Shown: positions 8,637-18,762, numbered from the stretch's first letter. The stretch: DNA of 64,000 nucleotides from Flexithrix dorotheae DSM 6795 (GCF_000379765.1 NZ_KB903431.1:697788-761787); one strand, 5' to 3'. Made by a program: numbers and translations. Notes: generated by a model from the sequence alone, not told the origin.

Positions 8637-9869
8637 TTAAGAGCACAAAGATAAAACTTTAGGGTAGCATAGGTAAAATTTTTTAACAATTTTACTCAAA
8701 GCTTCGATATTTGGTAAATCTGAGGCTTTAGCTACGTCCAGAATTTCTCCTTTTTTTGTTTTAATTAAAATATTTTGATCATAAGGGATATACCCCGAGT
8801 TTGTAATTTTTCCGGAGGATGACATGAATTTTGATTCCGATGGGGTTAATCCGTATTCATGCTGAACTTTTTTTCTAATACTTTTAAGTCTTTCCTTTTT
8901 AATTTTTTCATTCGAAAGCTCTACTTTAAAAAGCTTGCGGTCCAGTAGCATTTTACTGAGTAAACTAAGCACTTTATCTTCATGCGCAACCCAAAACTTT
9001 ATTCCTCCCCAAATGTCATAATCATCTAAAGAGGCAAAGGCAGATAAATAGTTATAATTATTCTCAAAATCGGGAAAAGTGATATCTTTTTCAAAAAACA
9101 ATTTTAAATTAGGAGAACAAGGTAAATCTATTCCTTTTCTCACCAGGTATCTGGCTCTTTTTATCAATTGAATGAGCATCTGTTCTGTACTGACGGTGGT
9201 TTTGTGTAAATACACCTGCCAATACATTAATCTTCTTGCGTTAAGGAAATTTTCAATGCTGTATATCCCTTTTTCTTCCACCACGATTCTGTCCTCATCA
9301 ATATCCAGCATCCTGATAATTCTGTCAAAAGCTACTTTTCCTTCAATTACTCCTGTAAAGAAACAATCTCTCTGTAAGTAATCCAGCCGGTCCATATCCA
9401 GCTGACTGGATACCAATTGATGAAAGAATTTTCTATAATATGTATCATTGAAAATGCTAATGGCAAGTGTCAATCTTCCATCAAACTCCTTGTTGAGGTG
9501 ATCCATCAACAATAGAGACATTTTTTCATGGTGCACACCATTTAATATACTGGATTCCAGGGCGTGGGAAAAAGGCCCGTGGCCGATATCATGAAGTAAA
9601 ATTGCAATGGTGGCAGCCTCATATTCCTCATTGGATATTTCATTGCCTTTTACGCGTAATACATCAAGACTTACTGTCATCAGGTGCATTGCCCCCAAAG
9701 CATGGTGAAACCTTGTATGCAATGCGCCTGGGTAAACAAAATCAGTCAATCCCAATTGTTTTATTCGCCTTAATCTTTGGAAAAAGGGATGTTGAATGAT
9801 GTCAAAAATTAATTCTGTTTTTAGAGATAAAAATCCATAAACTGGATCGTTTATTATTTTTTTTTTCAT
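8637..9869 (-). CDS. HD-domain phosphohydrolase (dGTPase-like)
   Basis: A 410-residue soluble HD-superfamily protein. Its metal ligands appear in order: HTRFHHALGAMHL, LLHDIGHGPFSHALE (the HD pair) and QLDMDRLDYLQRDC. This arrangement matches the SAMHD1/YwfO-like group of deoxynucleotide triphosphohydrolases and uncharacterised Bacteroidota homologues. The C-terminal region (about 240-400) carries KIKKERLKSIRKKVQ and is less conserved. It is the first gene of the run leading into lpxD. A role in nucleotide hydrolysis is likely, but the substrate is unknown and the link to lipid A is positional only. Confidence 0.8.
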   Translation of the reverse strand: MKKKIINDPVYGFLSLKTELIFDIIQHPFFQRLRRIKQLGLTDFVYPGALHTRFHHALGAMHLMTVSLDVLRVKGNEISNEEYEAATIAILLHDIGHGPFSHALESSILNGVHHEKMSLLLMDHLNKEFDGRLTLAISIFNDTYYRKFFHQLVSSQLDMDRLDYLQRDCFFTGVIEGKVAFDRIIRMLDIDEDRIVVEEKGIYSIENFLNARRLMYWQVYLHKTTVSTEQMLIQLIKRARYLVRKGIDLPCSPNLKLFFEKDITFPDFENNYNYLSAFASLDDYDIWGGIKFWVAHEDKVLSLLSKMLLDRKLFKVELSNEKIKKERLKSIRKKVQHEYGLTPSESKFMSSSGKITNSGYIPYDQNILIKTKKGEILDVAKASDLPNIEALSKIVKKFYLCYPKVLSLCS

Positions 9870-9909
9870 TTACTGAATTGCGGTGTGGATATTCTTCGAA
9901 CGGCTATCA

Positions 9910-11487
9910 TTAATAGAAGAAACCTAAACTAAAAAGTGCTCTGATTTTATTATGACTTGTCTCCACTATGGGTTGCTGACCATTATCAAGTACATAAGGT
10001 GTGGTGGTGGTTTCGAATAATTCGGAAACAAGACCAAAATCAAAAAACATATTTTTCTTCCTCAGACCATAACCTAGCGTAACGGATTGTTTACTTCCAA
10101 TCGGGCCATCCCCAGAGGAATAAGGATCGCCATAATTTGCATAGCCAGCCCTTATGCGATTTGAATTTAGCCGTATTTCACCACCAATTCTTATATTCAT
10201 TGTGCCTTTATATAAATTGGAAATTGTACGGTTGTCTCCGGAAAAATCAAATCCTGCATCGGTGCCATCATCAGCATATCTTGGATTTTTTAAGGAAGCA
10301 TTTTGATAACCTACGTATTCCACATCAGCAGAAACAAATCCTTTTTTGCCAAAAAAATACGAAACTCCGGCATTATACCTAGATGGTATTTTTAAGGAGT
10401 AAATAAGGTCTGCATAAAGTGCATCTTTTTTCTCGTCTGTCAAAATCTTTTCAATCGGAGTTCCATCAGGGTTATACCCATCAATAATCCTGATACTATT
10501 ATGTTGAGAGATCATTTCTTCGGAAAAAGATTCTGTTATTCTGATTGAAGTAGCTGTTACCCCACTTAAACCTACCCTAATTCTATCTGTTACCCTATAA
10601 ATAAATCCTCCCTTAAAGTTTACACCTATTCCATTTTGAGAAAGCCTGTCAATATATACCAATTCGGCAAAGTTTGGAGCCCCTTCCTTTGTTTCTGTAT
10701 ATTCTCCTGTACTTTCATAGTTTACGGTTTGCAGTCCCAGGCCAACCCCATAATATAGTTTGTCTGCATAGTTTCCCCCATAAGAAAAATCCCATTCAAA
10801 TTGAGCTCCCCTTGTAGTAATGGTTCCCTTTTGGATGGAGGGATATTGTGCCGGATCATCTACATAAGTAATATAGGTATTATTTGTGCCCGGGTCTTCA
10901 AAAATATCTGGATTAATTAAATAGGTGAAGTAAGCCAAGCCCAGGGTATTAAAAGCACCATCTATACCTTGATTGTCAAATACTTGCCAGTTAGTACCAG
11001 TAGCCTGTTCAAGAAAAAAATCCACTATTTGATTGCTATTATTTACGCCTTCATAAGAGACCGTATTATTAAAATCCTGAACCCGGTTTACGGTAAAACT
11101 GAATGATCCCCCATAATTTTGGCTATCTCCATTTCTGGCTTTGGAAATTACAATTCCCAGATTGTTTAGGTTTAAGGTAAATCTTGAATCTTTGGTGGTT
11201 TGTCCCAGGTATTCTGAAGAGGTATTATTAAAACCCATTGCGGGAGTAAAGCTAACTTCAGATTTTCTATAAAATCCTAGTCCGGCAGGATTTTGTACGG
11301 AATTCGTAATATCACCACCAATAGCAGTTCCAGCTCCTGCCATTCCCTGAAACCTTGCACTACCCATAAATGTGGTACGGGAAAATCTTAAAGCATCTTT
11401 ATAGTAACCAAAAGCATCAGGATCAATTTGAGAAAATGCAGAAGTATTTATGAAAACTAATAAGATAAAGAAAACATTTTTTTTCAT
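9910..11487 (-). CDS. Outer-membrane FadL/TodX-family transporter
   Basis: A 525-residue outer-membrane beta-barrel. A signal peptide ends TSAFSQ. The N-terminal stretch has GMAGAGTAIGGDITNSVQNP and AGLGFYRKSEVSF, the hatch region of the OMPP1/FadL/TodX family, which imports hydrophobic compounds. The remainder is alternating beta strands ending in an aromatic C-terminus (SLGFFY), as required for BAM insertion. Such proteins are often annotated hemin receptor in this group, without support. It ends 40 bases from the HD gene on the same strand, and a separate promoter was not found. Confidence 0.8.
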   Translation of the reverse strand: MKKNVFFILLVFINTSAFSQIDPDAFGYYKDALRFSRTTFMGSARFQGMAGAGTAIGGDITNSVQNPAGLGFYRKSEVSFTPAMGFNNTSSEYLGQTTKDSRFTLNLNNLGIVISKARNGDSQNYGGSFSFTVNRVQDFNNTVSYEGVNNSNQIVDFFLEQATGTNWQVFDNQGIDGAFNTLGLAYFTYLINPDIFEDPGTNNTYITYVDDPAQYPSIQKGTITTRGAQFEWDFSYGGNYADKLYYGVGLGLQTVNYESTGEYTETKEGAPNFAELVYIDRLSQNGIGVNFKGGFIYRVTDRIRVGLSGVTATSIRITESFSEEMISQHNSIRIIDGYNPDGTPIEKILTDEKKDALYADLIYSLKIPSRYNAGVSYFFGKKGFVSADVEYVGYQNASLKNPRYADDGTDAGFDFSGDNRTISNLYKGTMNIRIGGEIRLNSNRIRAGYANYGDPYSSGDGPIGSKQSVTLGYGLRKKNMFFDFGLVSELFETTTTPYVLDNGQQPIVETSHNKIRALFSLGFFY

Positions 11488-11656
11488 AATTATAATTAGT
11501 GTTAGCTGGAACTTTTTTGCGGCAAATAAGGATCGAATTCAGTAAAATAATTTAATCTAAATGCGAATTTAAAAAATCTGGATACACTGTAAAATATTGC
11601 TACAAAATCTTTGATAAACAGAGTGGTCTGAATTTTATCTCCTTTCTACTAATAAA

Positions 11657-11688
11657 AAAGACGAATTGAATTCAATCAATTCGTCTTT
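11657..11688 (-). terminator. Terminator after the low-complexity secreted protein gene
   Basis: A 13-bp perfect stem (AAAGACGAATTGA paired with TCAATTCGTCTTT) with a six-base loop. On the minus strand the stem runs into a T-rich tract (complement of A54-A59 at 11654-11659). It lies 22 bases after the stop at 11710. Confidence 0.8.
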
Positions 11689-11709
11689 AAAAATTTACTC
11701 TTTAAAATT

Positions 11710-12786
11710 TTAATGTCCTCCTCTTACACCTCTGCTTGGTGCTGATCTTACTGGAGAGGATGATCCGCCACTAAATGATGATCTTGATGGAGAGCTATAT
11801 CCACTACTTCTTGTAGGAGACGAATAACCTGAATTACTACTTCTTGTAGGTCTGGTAAAACTGTTGTCCCAGGAATTAGAGTTTCCAGAACCTGATCTGT
11901 TAGAATAATTATATCTGTTAGAATTAGAGTACCTTCCATTGTTCGAATAATTGCTTCGATTTTCAGCACCTGCAATTCTTGATGAATACATTCTTCTTTG
12001 AGCAAGTTGGTTAACTGCAGTTTGTGAAGTAGGAGTGTAATTTGTTCCTGTTCTTGTCATCCCACCTCTTGGAGCCCTGGTTTTTGCAACCGTATTATTT
12101 GCCCTTTCAATTACCCTTGCTCCTCCATAATAATTATTATAACCTCTGTTATATCTGTTTCCGAAGTAGGAACCCAAACCTACACCCATAGATAATCCAA
12201 ATGGACTGTATGGGTTTCCAAAACTGGTTCCGTAACCCAATCCAAAACTACTTCCATAAGTTCCATATCCCATTCCCATGTTCCATCCAGGTGAATACCC
12301 GTAGGGAGAATATCCAAATGGAGAATAACCATAAGGAGACATCATCATTGCTGAATATGGGTTGTAAGGACTGTATCCCATCATGTTATTATAGAAGGGA
12401 TCATTCATAAAACTATTTGAATACGCATAGGGAGAATTATAATAGGATGCATTTCGGGCATTCCAATATCTCGAATTATTCCAATTGTTCATTGAATTCG
12501 ACCCAAATACATAGTTTTCATCTACCAGATTAAAATCCTCTGAAAAATAATTGTATGCAGTAGGATTTTGGGTAGTGGTTTCTCCTTTGAAATCAGGATT
12601 TGCAAACTTCGATTTTGGCTCGTTACTAATTTCTGCCGGTTTTACATTTTCAGTGAAAATTGGTCTCTTATTGATTTGTTCTCTATCAGCCATTGTAAAG
12701 TACAAATCATCTTCTTCTACCTGAGAAAAGGCATTAAACCCAATTAAGCAGCTTGAAAAAAATAGTAGAAAGAATTTGTTTTTCAT
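11710..12786 (-). CDS. Secreted low-complexity Tyr/Ser/Asn/Gly-rich protein
   Basis: A 358-residue exported protein of unknown function. The signal peptide ends NAFSQ. Residues about 25-100 are ordinary and acidic. From about 110 the chain becomes a repetitive Tyr/Gly/Pro/Ser/Asn region with tandem YGYSP/FGYSP units (about 140-165), a GLGYGTSFG stretch, then an Arg/Ser-rich tail with SSPTRSSGYSSPSRSS near 320-345. No domain is recognised. The composition suggests a disordered, possibly adhesive or matrix-forming surface protein, but this is inference. The gene has its own terminator and diverges from proS. Confidence 0.6.
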   Translation of the reverse strand: MKNKFFLLFFSSCLIGFNAFSQVEEDDLYFTMADREQINKRPIFTENVKPAEISNEPKSKFANPDFKGETTTQNPTAYNYFSEDFNLVDENYVFGSNSMNNWNNSRYWNARNASYYNSPYAYSNSFMNDPFYNNMMGYSPYNPYSAMMMSPYGYSPFGYSPYGYSPGWNMGMGYGTYGSSFGLGYGTSFGNPYSPFGLSMGVGLGSYFGNRYNRGYNNYYGGARVIERANNTVAKTRAPRGGMTRTGTNYTPTSQTAVNQLAQRRMYSSRIAGAENRSNYSNNGRYSNSNRYNYSNRSGSGNSNSWDNSFTRPTRSSNSGYSSPTRSSGYSSPSRSSFSGGSSSPVRSAPSRGVRGGH

Positions 12787-12871
12787 ATTACTTGATTTAT
12801 TAAAGAGTAAAGTTTCTATTGGAACAGCTTAATAAAAATAATAATTCACTTAAGACTGTTTAAAAACCTTT

Positions 12872-12879
12872 TATATTTG
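12872..12879 (+). promoter_or_regulatory. -7 promoter box upstream of proS
   Basis: TATATTTG matches the TAnnTTTG consensus 136 bases before the proS ATG. No good -33 TTTG is present. Transcription would begin near 12886, giving an AT-rich leader of about 130 bases. Confidence 0.4.
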
Positions 12880-13014
12880 CCATTCATTTTTACTAAGACG
12901 CCATTTTCACTTAATTAGTTGGAAAACTCTGTGTCTTTTGAACAAATATAAGAATTTTTATAAGATTCTTTAAAATATAACTAATTTTTAAGTTAAACTC
13001 AAAATATAAAAAAT

Positions 13015-14490
13015 ATGGGAAAAGGAATTCCTAAAAGAAGTGAGGACTATTCCTTATGGTACAATGAGTTGGTGAAAAGAGCCGATTTGGCTGAAAACTC
13101 TGCAGTGAGAGGTTGTATGGTGATCAAACCACATGGTTTTTCAATTTGGGAGAAAATGCAGGCCAGCCTGGATAAAATGTTTAAAGATACAGGACATACC
13201 AATGCTTATTTCCCATTATTTATTCCAAAGTCGTTTTTAAGTAAGGAAGCGGATCATGTGGAAGGGTTTGCGAAGGAATGTGCAGTGGTAACTCACTACC
13301 GACTAAAAAATTCGGAAGATAATAAAGGAGTTGTGGTTGATCCCGAAGCCAAATTGGAGGAGGAACTGATTGTAAGGCCTACTTCTGAAACTGTAATTTG
13401 GAGTACATATAAGAACTGGATTCAGTCTTACAGAGATTTACCATTGCTAATTAACCAATGGGCTAATGTGGTGCGGTGGGAAATGCGGACCCGTGTATTT
13501 TTAAGAACTGCAGAATTTTTATGGCAGGAAGGACACACCGCTCATACTACTGAAGGGGAAGCTATAGCGGAAACTAAACAAATGCTGGAAGTATATGCAG
13601 AATTTGCCGAAAAATATATGGCCTTACCTGTAATAAAAGGGGTAAAAACAGAATCGGAAAGATTTGCCGGAGCTGTAGATACTTATTGTATAGAAGCTTT
13701 GATGCAGGATGGAAAGGCGCTTCAGGCTGGTACATCTCATTTCCTTGGACAAAACTTTGCCAAAGCCTTTGATGTGAAGTTCCTCAATAAGGAAAATAAA
13801 CAGGAATTGGTTTGGGGAACATCATGGGGAGTAAGTACCCGATTAATGGGCGCTTTAATTATGGCACATTCCGATGATGATGGCTTAGTAATTCCTCCAA
13901 AATTAGCTCCTATCCATGTAGTGATTGTTCCCATTTATAAAAATGAAGAGCAACTGGCTCAAATTGGAGAAAAAGCTAAAGAAATTAAAGATAGTCTGGA
14001 TAAGTATAATTACTCGGTGAAATTTGATGGAAGAGATACTTACAAGCCAGGTTATAAATTTAATGAGTGGGAATTAAAAGGCGTGCCCGTAAGGATTGCC
14101 ATTGGTCCGAGAGACCTGGAAAATGGGACTGTAGAAGTGGCCAGAAGGGATACGAAGGAGAAAATCAGTTTGAAGTTTGAAGAATTGGAGAGGGAAATTC
14201 CAATCTTAATGGAAAATATTCAGCAGAATATCTACAGTAGAGCCTTAAAATTCAGAGAGGAAAATACTACTCATGTAGAAACCTATGATGAATTTAAAAA
14301 AGTGTTGAAGGATAAGGGAGGGTTTATTATGGCACATTGGGATGGCACACCTGAAACCGAGGAAAGGATTAAAAATGAAACAAAGGCTACCATTAGATGT
14401 ATTCCTCTGGATAGTCCTGAAGAAGAGGGTAAATGTATCTTTTCTGGAAATCCTTCAAAAAGAAAAGTAATGTTTGCTGTGGCTTATTAA
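13015..14490 (+). CDS. proS: Prolyl-tRNA synthetase (archaeal/eukaryal type)
   Basis: A 491-residue class II synthetase charging tRNA-Pro. Motif 2 is seen in [14 protein letters not shown], and the catalytic core has [20 protein letters not shown] and [17 protein letters not shown]. The anticodon-binding domain (about 300-400) starts [10 protein letters not shown]. The C-terminal domain has the Cys-containing tail [10 protein letters not shown] and ends VAY; a C-terminal Tyr is diagnostic of the archaeal/eukaryal form that Bacteroidota use. The gene lacks the bacterial YbaK-like insertion. It ends at a bidirectional terminator shared with rsmE. Confidence 0.96.
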   Translation: MGKGIPKRSEDYSLWYNELVKRADLAENSAVRGCMVIKPHGFSIWEKMQASLDKMFKDTGHTNAYFPLFIPKSFLSKEADHVEGFAKECAVVTHYRLKNSEDNKGVVVDPEAKLEEELIVRPTSETVIWSTYKNWIQSYRDLPLLINQWANVVRWEMRTRVFLRTAEFLWQEGHTAHTTEGEAIAETKQMLEVYAEFAEKYMALPVIKGVKTESERFAGAVDTYCIEALMQDGKALQAGTSHFLGQNFAKAFDVKFLNKENKQELVWGTSWGVSTRLMGALIMAHSDDDGLVIPPKLAPIHVVIVPIYKNEEQLAQIGEKAKEIKDSLDKYNYSVKFDGRDTYKPGYKFNEWELKGVPVRIAIGPRDLENGTVEVARRDTKEKISLKFEELEREIPILMENIQQNIYSRALKFREENTTHVETYDEFKKVLKDKGGFIMAHWDGTPETEERIKNETKATIRCIPLDSPEEEGKCIFSGNPSKRKVMFAVAY

Positions 14491-14517
14491 ACTTTTAAGA
14501 AATACTAATTAGCGTAT

Positions 14518-14551
14518 AGAAAAGGCTCCAGATTTATCTGGAGCCTTTTCT
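14518..14551. terminator. Bidirectional terminator between proS and rsmE
   Basis: A 16-bp perfect stem (AGAAAAGGCTCCAGAT paired with ATCTGGAGCCTTTTCT) with a two-base centre, U-rich on both strands. It lies 28 bases after the proS stop and overlaps the last bases of the convergent rsmE stop codon. Confidence 0.9.
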
Positions 14552-15269
14552 ATATTAAATTCATTTTGGCCAAAGCAATTGAAACAGCTGAAACACAAGC
14601 AGTTTCACTTCTTAAAACCCTGTTGCCCATACTTGCCAGGGTAAATTTATGGGCTCTAAAAAATTGCCTTTCCTTATCTGACCAACCTCTTTCAGACCCT
14701 ATGGCCAGCATAGTGGTTTTTTTGGGAAATTTGCTTTGGGAAAGCTGCCCGGTGGCTTCATAGTTGTCCAATGCTATTTTATTCATCCCTTCGAGATTGG
14801 TTTTGAGGCAATCCTCCAGGTTTTTATAAAAGAAAACATTGGTAAGCCTGGTACTAAATGCCTGTTCTGCTCCTTCAATTAAATATTTTTTTAGATTTTC
14901 AGGTGCATACATTTTACTTTGTGCATAAGATTTCTCTCCCTTTTCTGTGCCAACAAAATTGATGTCTGATACTCCTAAGGTCGCAAGGTCTTTCACCACC
15001 CGCTGTACATTAACCGGACGGATAAACCCAAGGATAACTTTTATCGGATGAAGCCTGACATCTTCTTTATAAAAGCGAAAACTGAAATGGATAAAATCAT
15101 TTTCAATCCTTTCAATCAGAGCTTTACCTTTATCCTTGTTAATAATTCCAATATCCACTTCATCTCCTTCCCCGGCTTTTAAAATTTTTAAGATATGCTT
15201 ACTTCGGTGGTCCTTTACAGAAATTTTGTTTTGCTCAATTTCAAGCTGATCAAATAAAATGAGATTCAT
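14550..15269 (-). CDS. rsmE: 16S rRNA (uracil1498-N3)-methyltransferase
   Basis: A 239-residue SPOUT-class methyltransferase modifying U1498 of 16S rRNA. An N-terminal PUA-like domain (DHRSKHILKILKAGEGDEV) is followed by the knotted SAM-binding domain with GSERGWSDKERQFF and MGNRVLRSETACVSA, the diagnostic RsmE motifs. Length is normal. It is transcribed alone and convergently with proS. Confidence 0.94.
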   Translation of the reverse strand: MNLILFDQLEIEQNKISVKDHRSKHILKILKAGEGDEVDIGIINKDKGKALIERIENDFIHFSFRFYKEDVRLHPIKVILGFIRPVNVQRVVKDLATLGVSDINFVGTEKGEKSYAQSKMYAPENLKKYLIEGAEQAFSTRLTNVFFYKNLEDCLKTNLEGMNKIALDNYEATGQLSQSKFPKKTTMLAIGSERGWSDKERQFFRAHKFTLASMGNRVLRSETACVSAVSIALAKMNLI

Positions 15270-15540
15270 GATTTTTTTTTATGGTGCTCAATCCAGATGC
15301 AATCTTAACAATTGTAAATCGCTTTATCTTACAAAAACCATTTTTTTAAACCTCCGTAAAATCTCCTGTGAACAATTTTTTTGAAAGTCTGTTTACCTAT
15401 TTTTTTCAACCAGTATTAAGCTTAAAAACAGGTTTGAAGAACTACTAACTAACCATTTTTTATACTTCTTCTTTTCTCCCTGTTTTCACTAACAATTTCG
15501 ATAAACAATCGGAAGCTTTTTCTAACTAATCAAAACTATT

Positions 15541-16098
15541 ATGAAAATCAAATTAGCTTTTCTGGTTTCTCTTTTTTTGTCAGTTCAATTTGCAAATGCT
15601 CAGCAAATTGAAGGTGCTATTACCGCAGCCCCTACAATTGGATTTGGATTTGAGAATGAAAGTCTGTTAATAGGAGCTCATGGGCAATATTTTTTTAAAG
15701 ATAATTTAGCCGGACATTTCGGTATCAATTATTTCTTTCCAAAGTCATCCACTTATACAAAAAGCTCTTTGTGGACAATGAATTTTAATGTAAACTATTA
15801 TTTCGATACCGGAGATTCTAAAGTAAAACCCTATGCCCTTGGAGGTATTAATTTAGCATTTTGGAAGTATAAGTATGATAATCCACAGTTCGGTGGAGTA
15901 GTGATTGACGGTATAGAGTTTGATATTCCGGAAACCGAAGCAAAATCTTCAGGAACAGAATTCGGACTTAACCTGGGTGGTGGAGCCGACTTTGATATCG
16001 GTAAATCTTTTGTCCCTTTTGGCCAGCTAAAATATGTAATTGGGGATTATGATCAGTTTGTAATAATGGGTGGAGTAAGGTTTTATGTAGGAGGGTAA
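15541..16098 (+). CDS. Small outer-membrane beta-barrel protein
   Basis: A 185-residue exported protein. The signal peptide ends FANAQ. The mature part is a run of alternating beta strands (FGFENESLLIGAHGQYFF, LAGHFGINYFF, NFNVNYYF, PYALGGINLAFW) ending in aromatic-rich GGVRFYVGG. It fits the OmpA/OprF-like eight-strand barrel family (outer-membrane protein beta-barrel domain). Function is unknown. The gene is flanked by a 271-base AT-rich spacer upstream and a strong terminator downstream. Confidence 0.7.
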   Translation: MKIKLAFLVSLFLSVQFANAQQIEGAITAAPTIGFGFENESLLIGAHGQYFFKDNLAGHFGINYFFPKSSTYTKSSLWTMNFNVNYYFDTGDSKVKPYALGGINLAFWKYKYDNPQFGGVVIDGIEFDIPETEAKSSGTEFGLNLGGGADFDIGKSFVPFGQLKYVIGDYDQFVIMGGVRFYVGG

Positions 16099-16105
16099 TA
16101 ATTAA

Positions 16106-16140
16106 AAAAAAGGAGTTTGTTTTCAGCAAACTCCTTTTTT
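16106..16140. terminator. Bidirectional terminator after the small barrel gene
   Basis: A 14-bp stem (AAAAAAGGAGTTTG with CAAACTCCTTTTTT) separated by a seven-base loop and U-rich on both strands. It serves the barrel gene (+) and the convergent DUF1501 gene (-), which ends at 16144. Confidence 0.88.
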
Positions 16141-16143
16141 CCT

Positions 16144-17358
16144 TTAGATGAAATTCAAATTTGAGAATCCTTTCCCCAATATTTTTTTTGAATCATTTTC
16201 CAGCCATTTATCCAATAAGGTAGCATAAATATTCCTGAAGTCAGTATTGAAAATTAAATCTCCCTTATCAAGATGATTTAGATCGGGTAAAGAATTGAAT
16301 AACCCTGGTTTTTTCAGGTTTTCTCCAACTACAAAAACATTATTGGCTGTTCCATGGTCTGTTCCGCTACTTGCATTTTCTTTTACTCTTCTGCCAAATT
16401 CAGAAAAAGTCAGAATTAAAGTGTCTTTAAAATTACCATTAAATTTTAAATCTTCTACAAAAGCTAACAAAGCATCTCCGTAAACTTTCAAAAGTTTTTC
16501 CTGAGTTCCTTTTTGCCTTACATGAGTATCAAAACCCGGAAGGGATACATAAAAAATTTCGGTTTCAATTCCTGAGTGAATAAGTTCGGATATCTTCTTT
16601 AGTTGCCGGGCAAACTGGGTATTAGGATATGTTTTTTTGGATTTATGAATTCTGGAATGTTCAAATAAATATTCTGCTGAAGAACAGGTTTCGGCCAGGG
16701 TTTTATAAAGGAAATCCTTATTCTCATTTACAAAATGATAATGATTCTTTTTATAATAATCATTTAATTTCCTGATCGCAGGACCTTTGGTGCTTTTATA
16801 AAGAAGATTAATATCTTTTATAGCCATTCCTTTGATATTTTCTCCTTTCAATGCCAGACTGAGTTGTTCATCGAATTCAATAGCCAAATGAGCTTTACAA
16901 TTTGCAGTACATTTCGAATCTAAATACCTGCCCAACCATCCTGTCTGGAGATAATCATTGGCATCACTTGCAGAATGCCAAATGTCCATTGATCTGAAAT
17001 GTGACCTGTCTGGGTTAGGATAACCTACACCATTGACAATACTCAAATAACCCTGATCATAGAGTTTCCTCAAACCGCCTAATCCCGGGTTTAACCCCAA
17101 TTCGTCATTAAGGTTTAGTAAATCAGTCTTACCAATTCCAAGGGTAGGCCTCAATTGATAATACCTATCATTTCTAAAAGGCACCACCGTGTTTAATCCA
17201 TCATTTCCTCCAGCTAATTGTATGATCACTAATTTTTTCCCTGAGGTAATGGATGAAAGATCAGCTGCGTTCAATGTGTTGATAAATTGTGGAACTAAAT
17301 AAGTTCCCGAAACACTTACCAGAGAGGTTTTTATGAATTTTCTTCTTGATTTTTTCAT
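16144..17358 (-). CDS. DUF1501 Tat-exported protein
   Basis: A protein of 404 residues with a twin-arginine signal (SRRKFIK then a hydrophobic stretch and NAAD). DUF1501 belongs to the alkaline-phosphatase/sulfatase fold. Visible family motifs are IIQLAGGNDGLNTVVPF, NGVGYPNPDRSHFRSMDIWHSA, GFDTHVRQ and LTFSEFGRRVKENASSGTDHGTANN, which hold His/Asp residues expected to bind metal. The substrate is unknown. It follows the DUF1800 gene by 18 bases, and the two are nearly always paired in Bacteroidota and Planctomycetota. ATG 17358 is preferred to TTG 17373 because it immediately precedes the Tat motif. Confidence 0.88.
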   Translation of the reverse strand: MKKSRRKFIKTSLVSVSGTYLVPQFINTLNAADLSSITSGKKLVIIQLAGGNDGLNTVVPFRNDRYYQLRPTLGIGKTDLLNLNDELGLNPGLGGLRKLYDQGYLSIVNGVGYPNPDRSHFRSMDIWHSASDANDYLQTGWLGRYLDSKCTANCKAHLAIEFDEQLSLALKGENIKGMAIKDINLLYKSTKGPAIRKLNDYYKKNHYHFVNENKDFLYKTLAETCSSAEYLFEHSRIHKSKKTYPNTQFARQLKKISELIHSGIETEIFYVSLPGFDTHVRQKGTQEKLLKVYGDALLAFVEDLKFNGNFKDTLILTFSEFGRRVKENASSGTDHGTANNVFVVGENLKKPGLFNSLPDLNHLDKGDLIFNTDFRNIYATLLDKWLENDSKKILGKGFSNLNFI

Positions 17359-17376
17359 TTTGAATTGAATCAAAAG

Positions 17377-18762
17377 TTAGCAGAGTTGAAAATCTGGTAA
17401 CTGAGTTAATAAAAATGCAGATGCCTTGAAAGTTTTATTTCTATCTCCTGAGTATTCCGGCAAAAAACCTTTAGGTAAAGCATTTGGAATCAGGTATTCA
17501 GAAATCTCATTTTGTAAATCTTTATCCTTTACTTCTTCAAATTCCTGAAGGAATGCATCCCAATCCACCTGGGCTGCCAGTTTTTTGAATTTTCCTTTCG
17601 GCTTCATTCCCTGAGGAAATTTAAATTCCTCCTCCTTTAATTCCCCTGAACTTAAAATCACTTCAGGAATTCTTAATCTCAACATAAGTGTTGAACTATC
17701 AATCCAGGTTTTTCCTCCGGGCCAACCAGCCACATTTGGAGGATAGAGCAGGGTTTGACCAAGCATCTTTTGAAGAATTAAATAGGATTCCTCACTGTCA
17801 AATTCTACATGATAAGTCTTCATGAATTGCACCAAAAAATCAATAGGAGATTTGATCAGGTTACCCTTATTCCTTTCTTCATAAAACCACTCACTTTTCA
17901 AGATTTTTTCCATTAATAAAGCAATATCGTAATGGCTTTCATAGAAATAATCTGATAATTCCTTTAAATGATTTTCATCCACATGTTCAGAGACAAAGTG
18001 CTGATAAACTTTTCGACTAATAAAGTTGGCCGTTTCTTTTTGTTTGAGAATAATTTCTAAAATATCATCCCCATTAAAATTTCCTTTTTGACCCAGGAAA
18101 TTCTTTTGAGATTCGTCATGTTGTTTCTTCCTGATTACAAACTCGCCATTTTTATTAAAGCCCCAGCCGGTGAAAGCTCTAGCTGCATTTTTTATATCCT
18201 CTTCTGAATAATTCCCCCTTCCCAAGGTGAATAATTCCATGACTTCACGGGCAAAGTTTTCATTTGGAGATTGCTTCTTATTTTGCTGATTATTAAGGAA
18301 TTTAAGCATGGCAGGTTCCTTTGAAACTTCAAATAATAAATCCTTAAAGTTTCCAAGTGCGTGTTTTCTAATTGTATTCAGGTATTTTTGGGCGAGATAT
18401 GGATTCCTTTCCCTGCATGCAAAATGCCCATGCCAGAAAACTGCCATTTTTTCCCGGAAAAGGTTTGGGAAACTCTTCTCCGAAATCATGTACTTCACCC
18501 AATGTACATTTAATTTCTGCAGCTTATCCATTGCCATTTCATTTAGCATTTTCTTTTCCACCTCACTAAGCATTTTTATTTCCTGTGGAGAAATTTCTGG
18601 TGTAGGAATAATATTAAAGTATGCATTAAAATGATCTTCTTTAATTAGTTTTTTAATTACCTCTCCTGTTGAATTACCCTCCATAGTTTTTAAGTCACCA
18701 AAGGGAATACCATAGGAGGTTCGGTTAAACAAATGCAGTAATTGGTTTTTATTAAGTTTCAT
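17377..18762 (-). CDS. DUF1800 domain protein
   Basis: A 461-residue protein, partner of the DUF1501 gene downstream. Family motifs are LLHLFNRTSYG, FWHGHFACRER, NPNENFAREVMELFTLG (seen as SPNENFAREVMELFTLG), YSEEDIKNAARAFTGW and LYPPNVAGWPGGKTWIDSS. No clear signal peptide is visible. The role is unknown; the pair has been suggested to act in export or surface processing, but that is not shown by the sequence. ATG at 18762 (MKLNKNQ) is preferred to an upstream TTG. No promoter was recognised. Confidence 0.88.
   Translation of the reverse strand: MKLNKNQLLHLFNRTSYGIPFGDLKTMEGNSTGEVIKKLIKEDHFNAYFNIIPTPEISPQEIKMLSEVEKKMLNEMAMDKLQKLNVHWVKYMISEKSFPNLFREKMAVFWHGHFACRERNPYLAQKYLNTIRKHALGNFKDLLFEVSKEPAMLKFLNNQQNKKQSPNENFAREVMELFTLGRGNYSEEDIKNAARAFTGWGFNKNGEFVIRKKQHDESQKNFLGQKGNFNGDDILEIILKQKETANFISRKVYQHFVSEHVDENHLKELSDYFYESHYDIALLMEKILKSEWFYEERNKGNLIKSPIDFLVQFMKTYHVEFDSEESYLILQKMLGQTLLYPPNVAGWPGGKTWIDSSTLMLRLRIPEVILSSGELKEEEFKFPQGMKPKGKFKKLAAQVDWDAFLQEFEEVKDKDLQNEISEYLIPNALPKGFLPEYSGDRNKTFKASAFLLTQLPDFQLC

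Noticed and set aside
11748-12005. Alternate-frame ORF within the low-complexity protein gene
   Set aside because: It arises from repetitive codons in another frame and has no start support.
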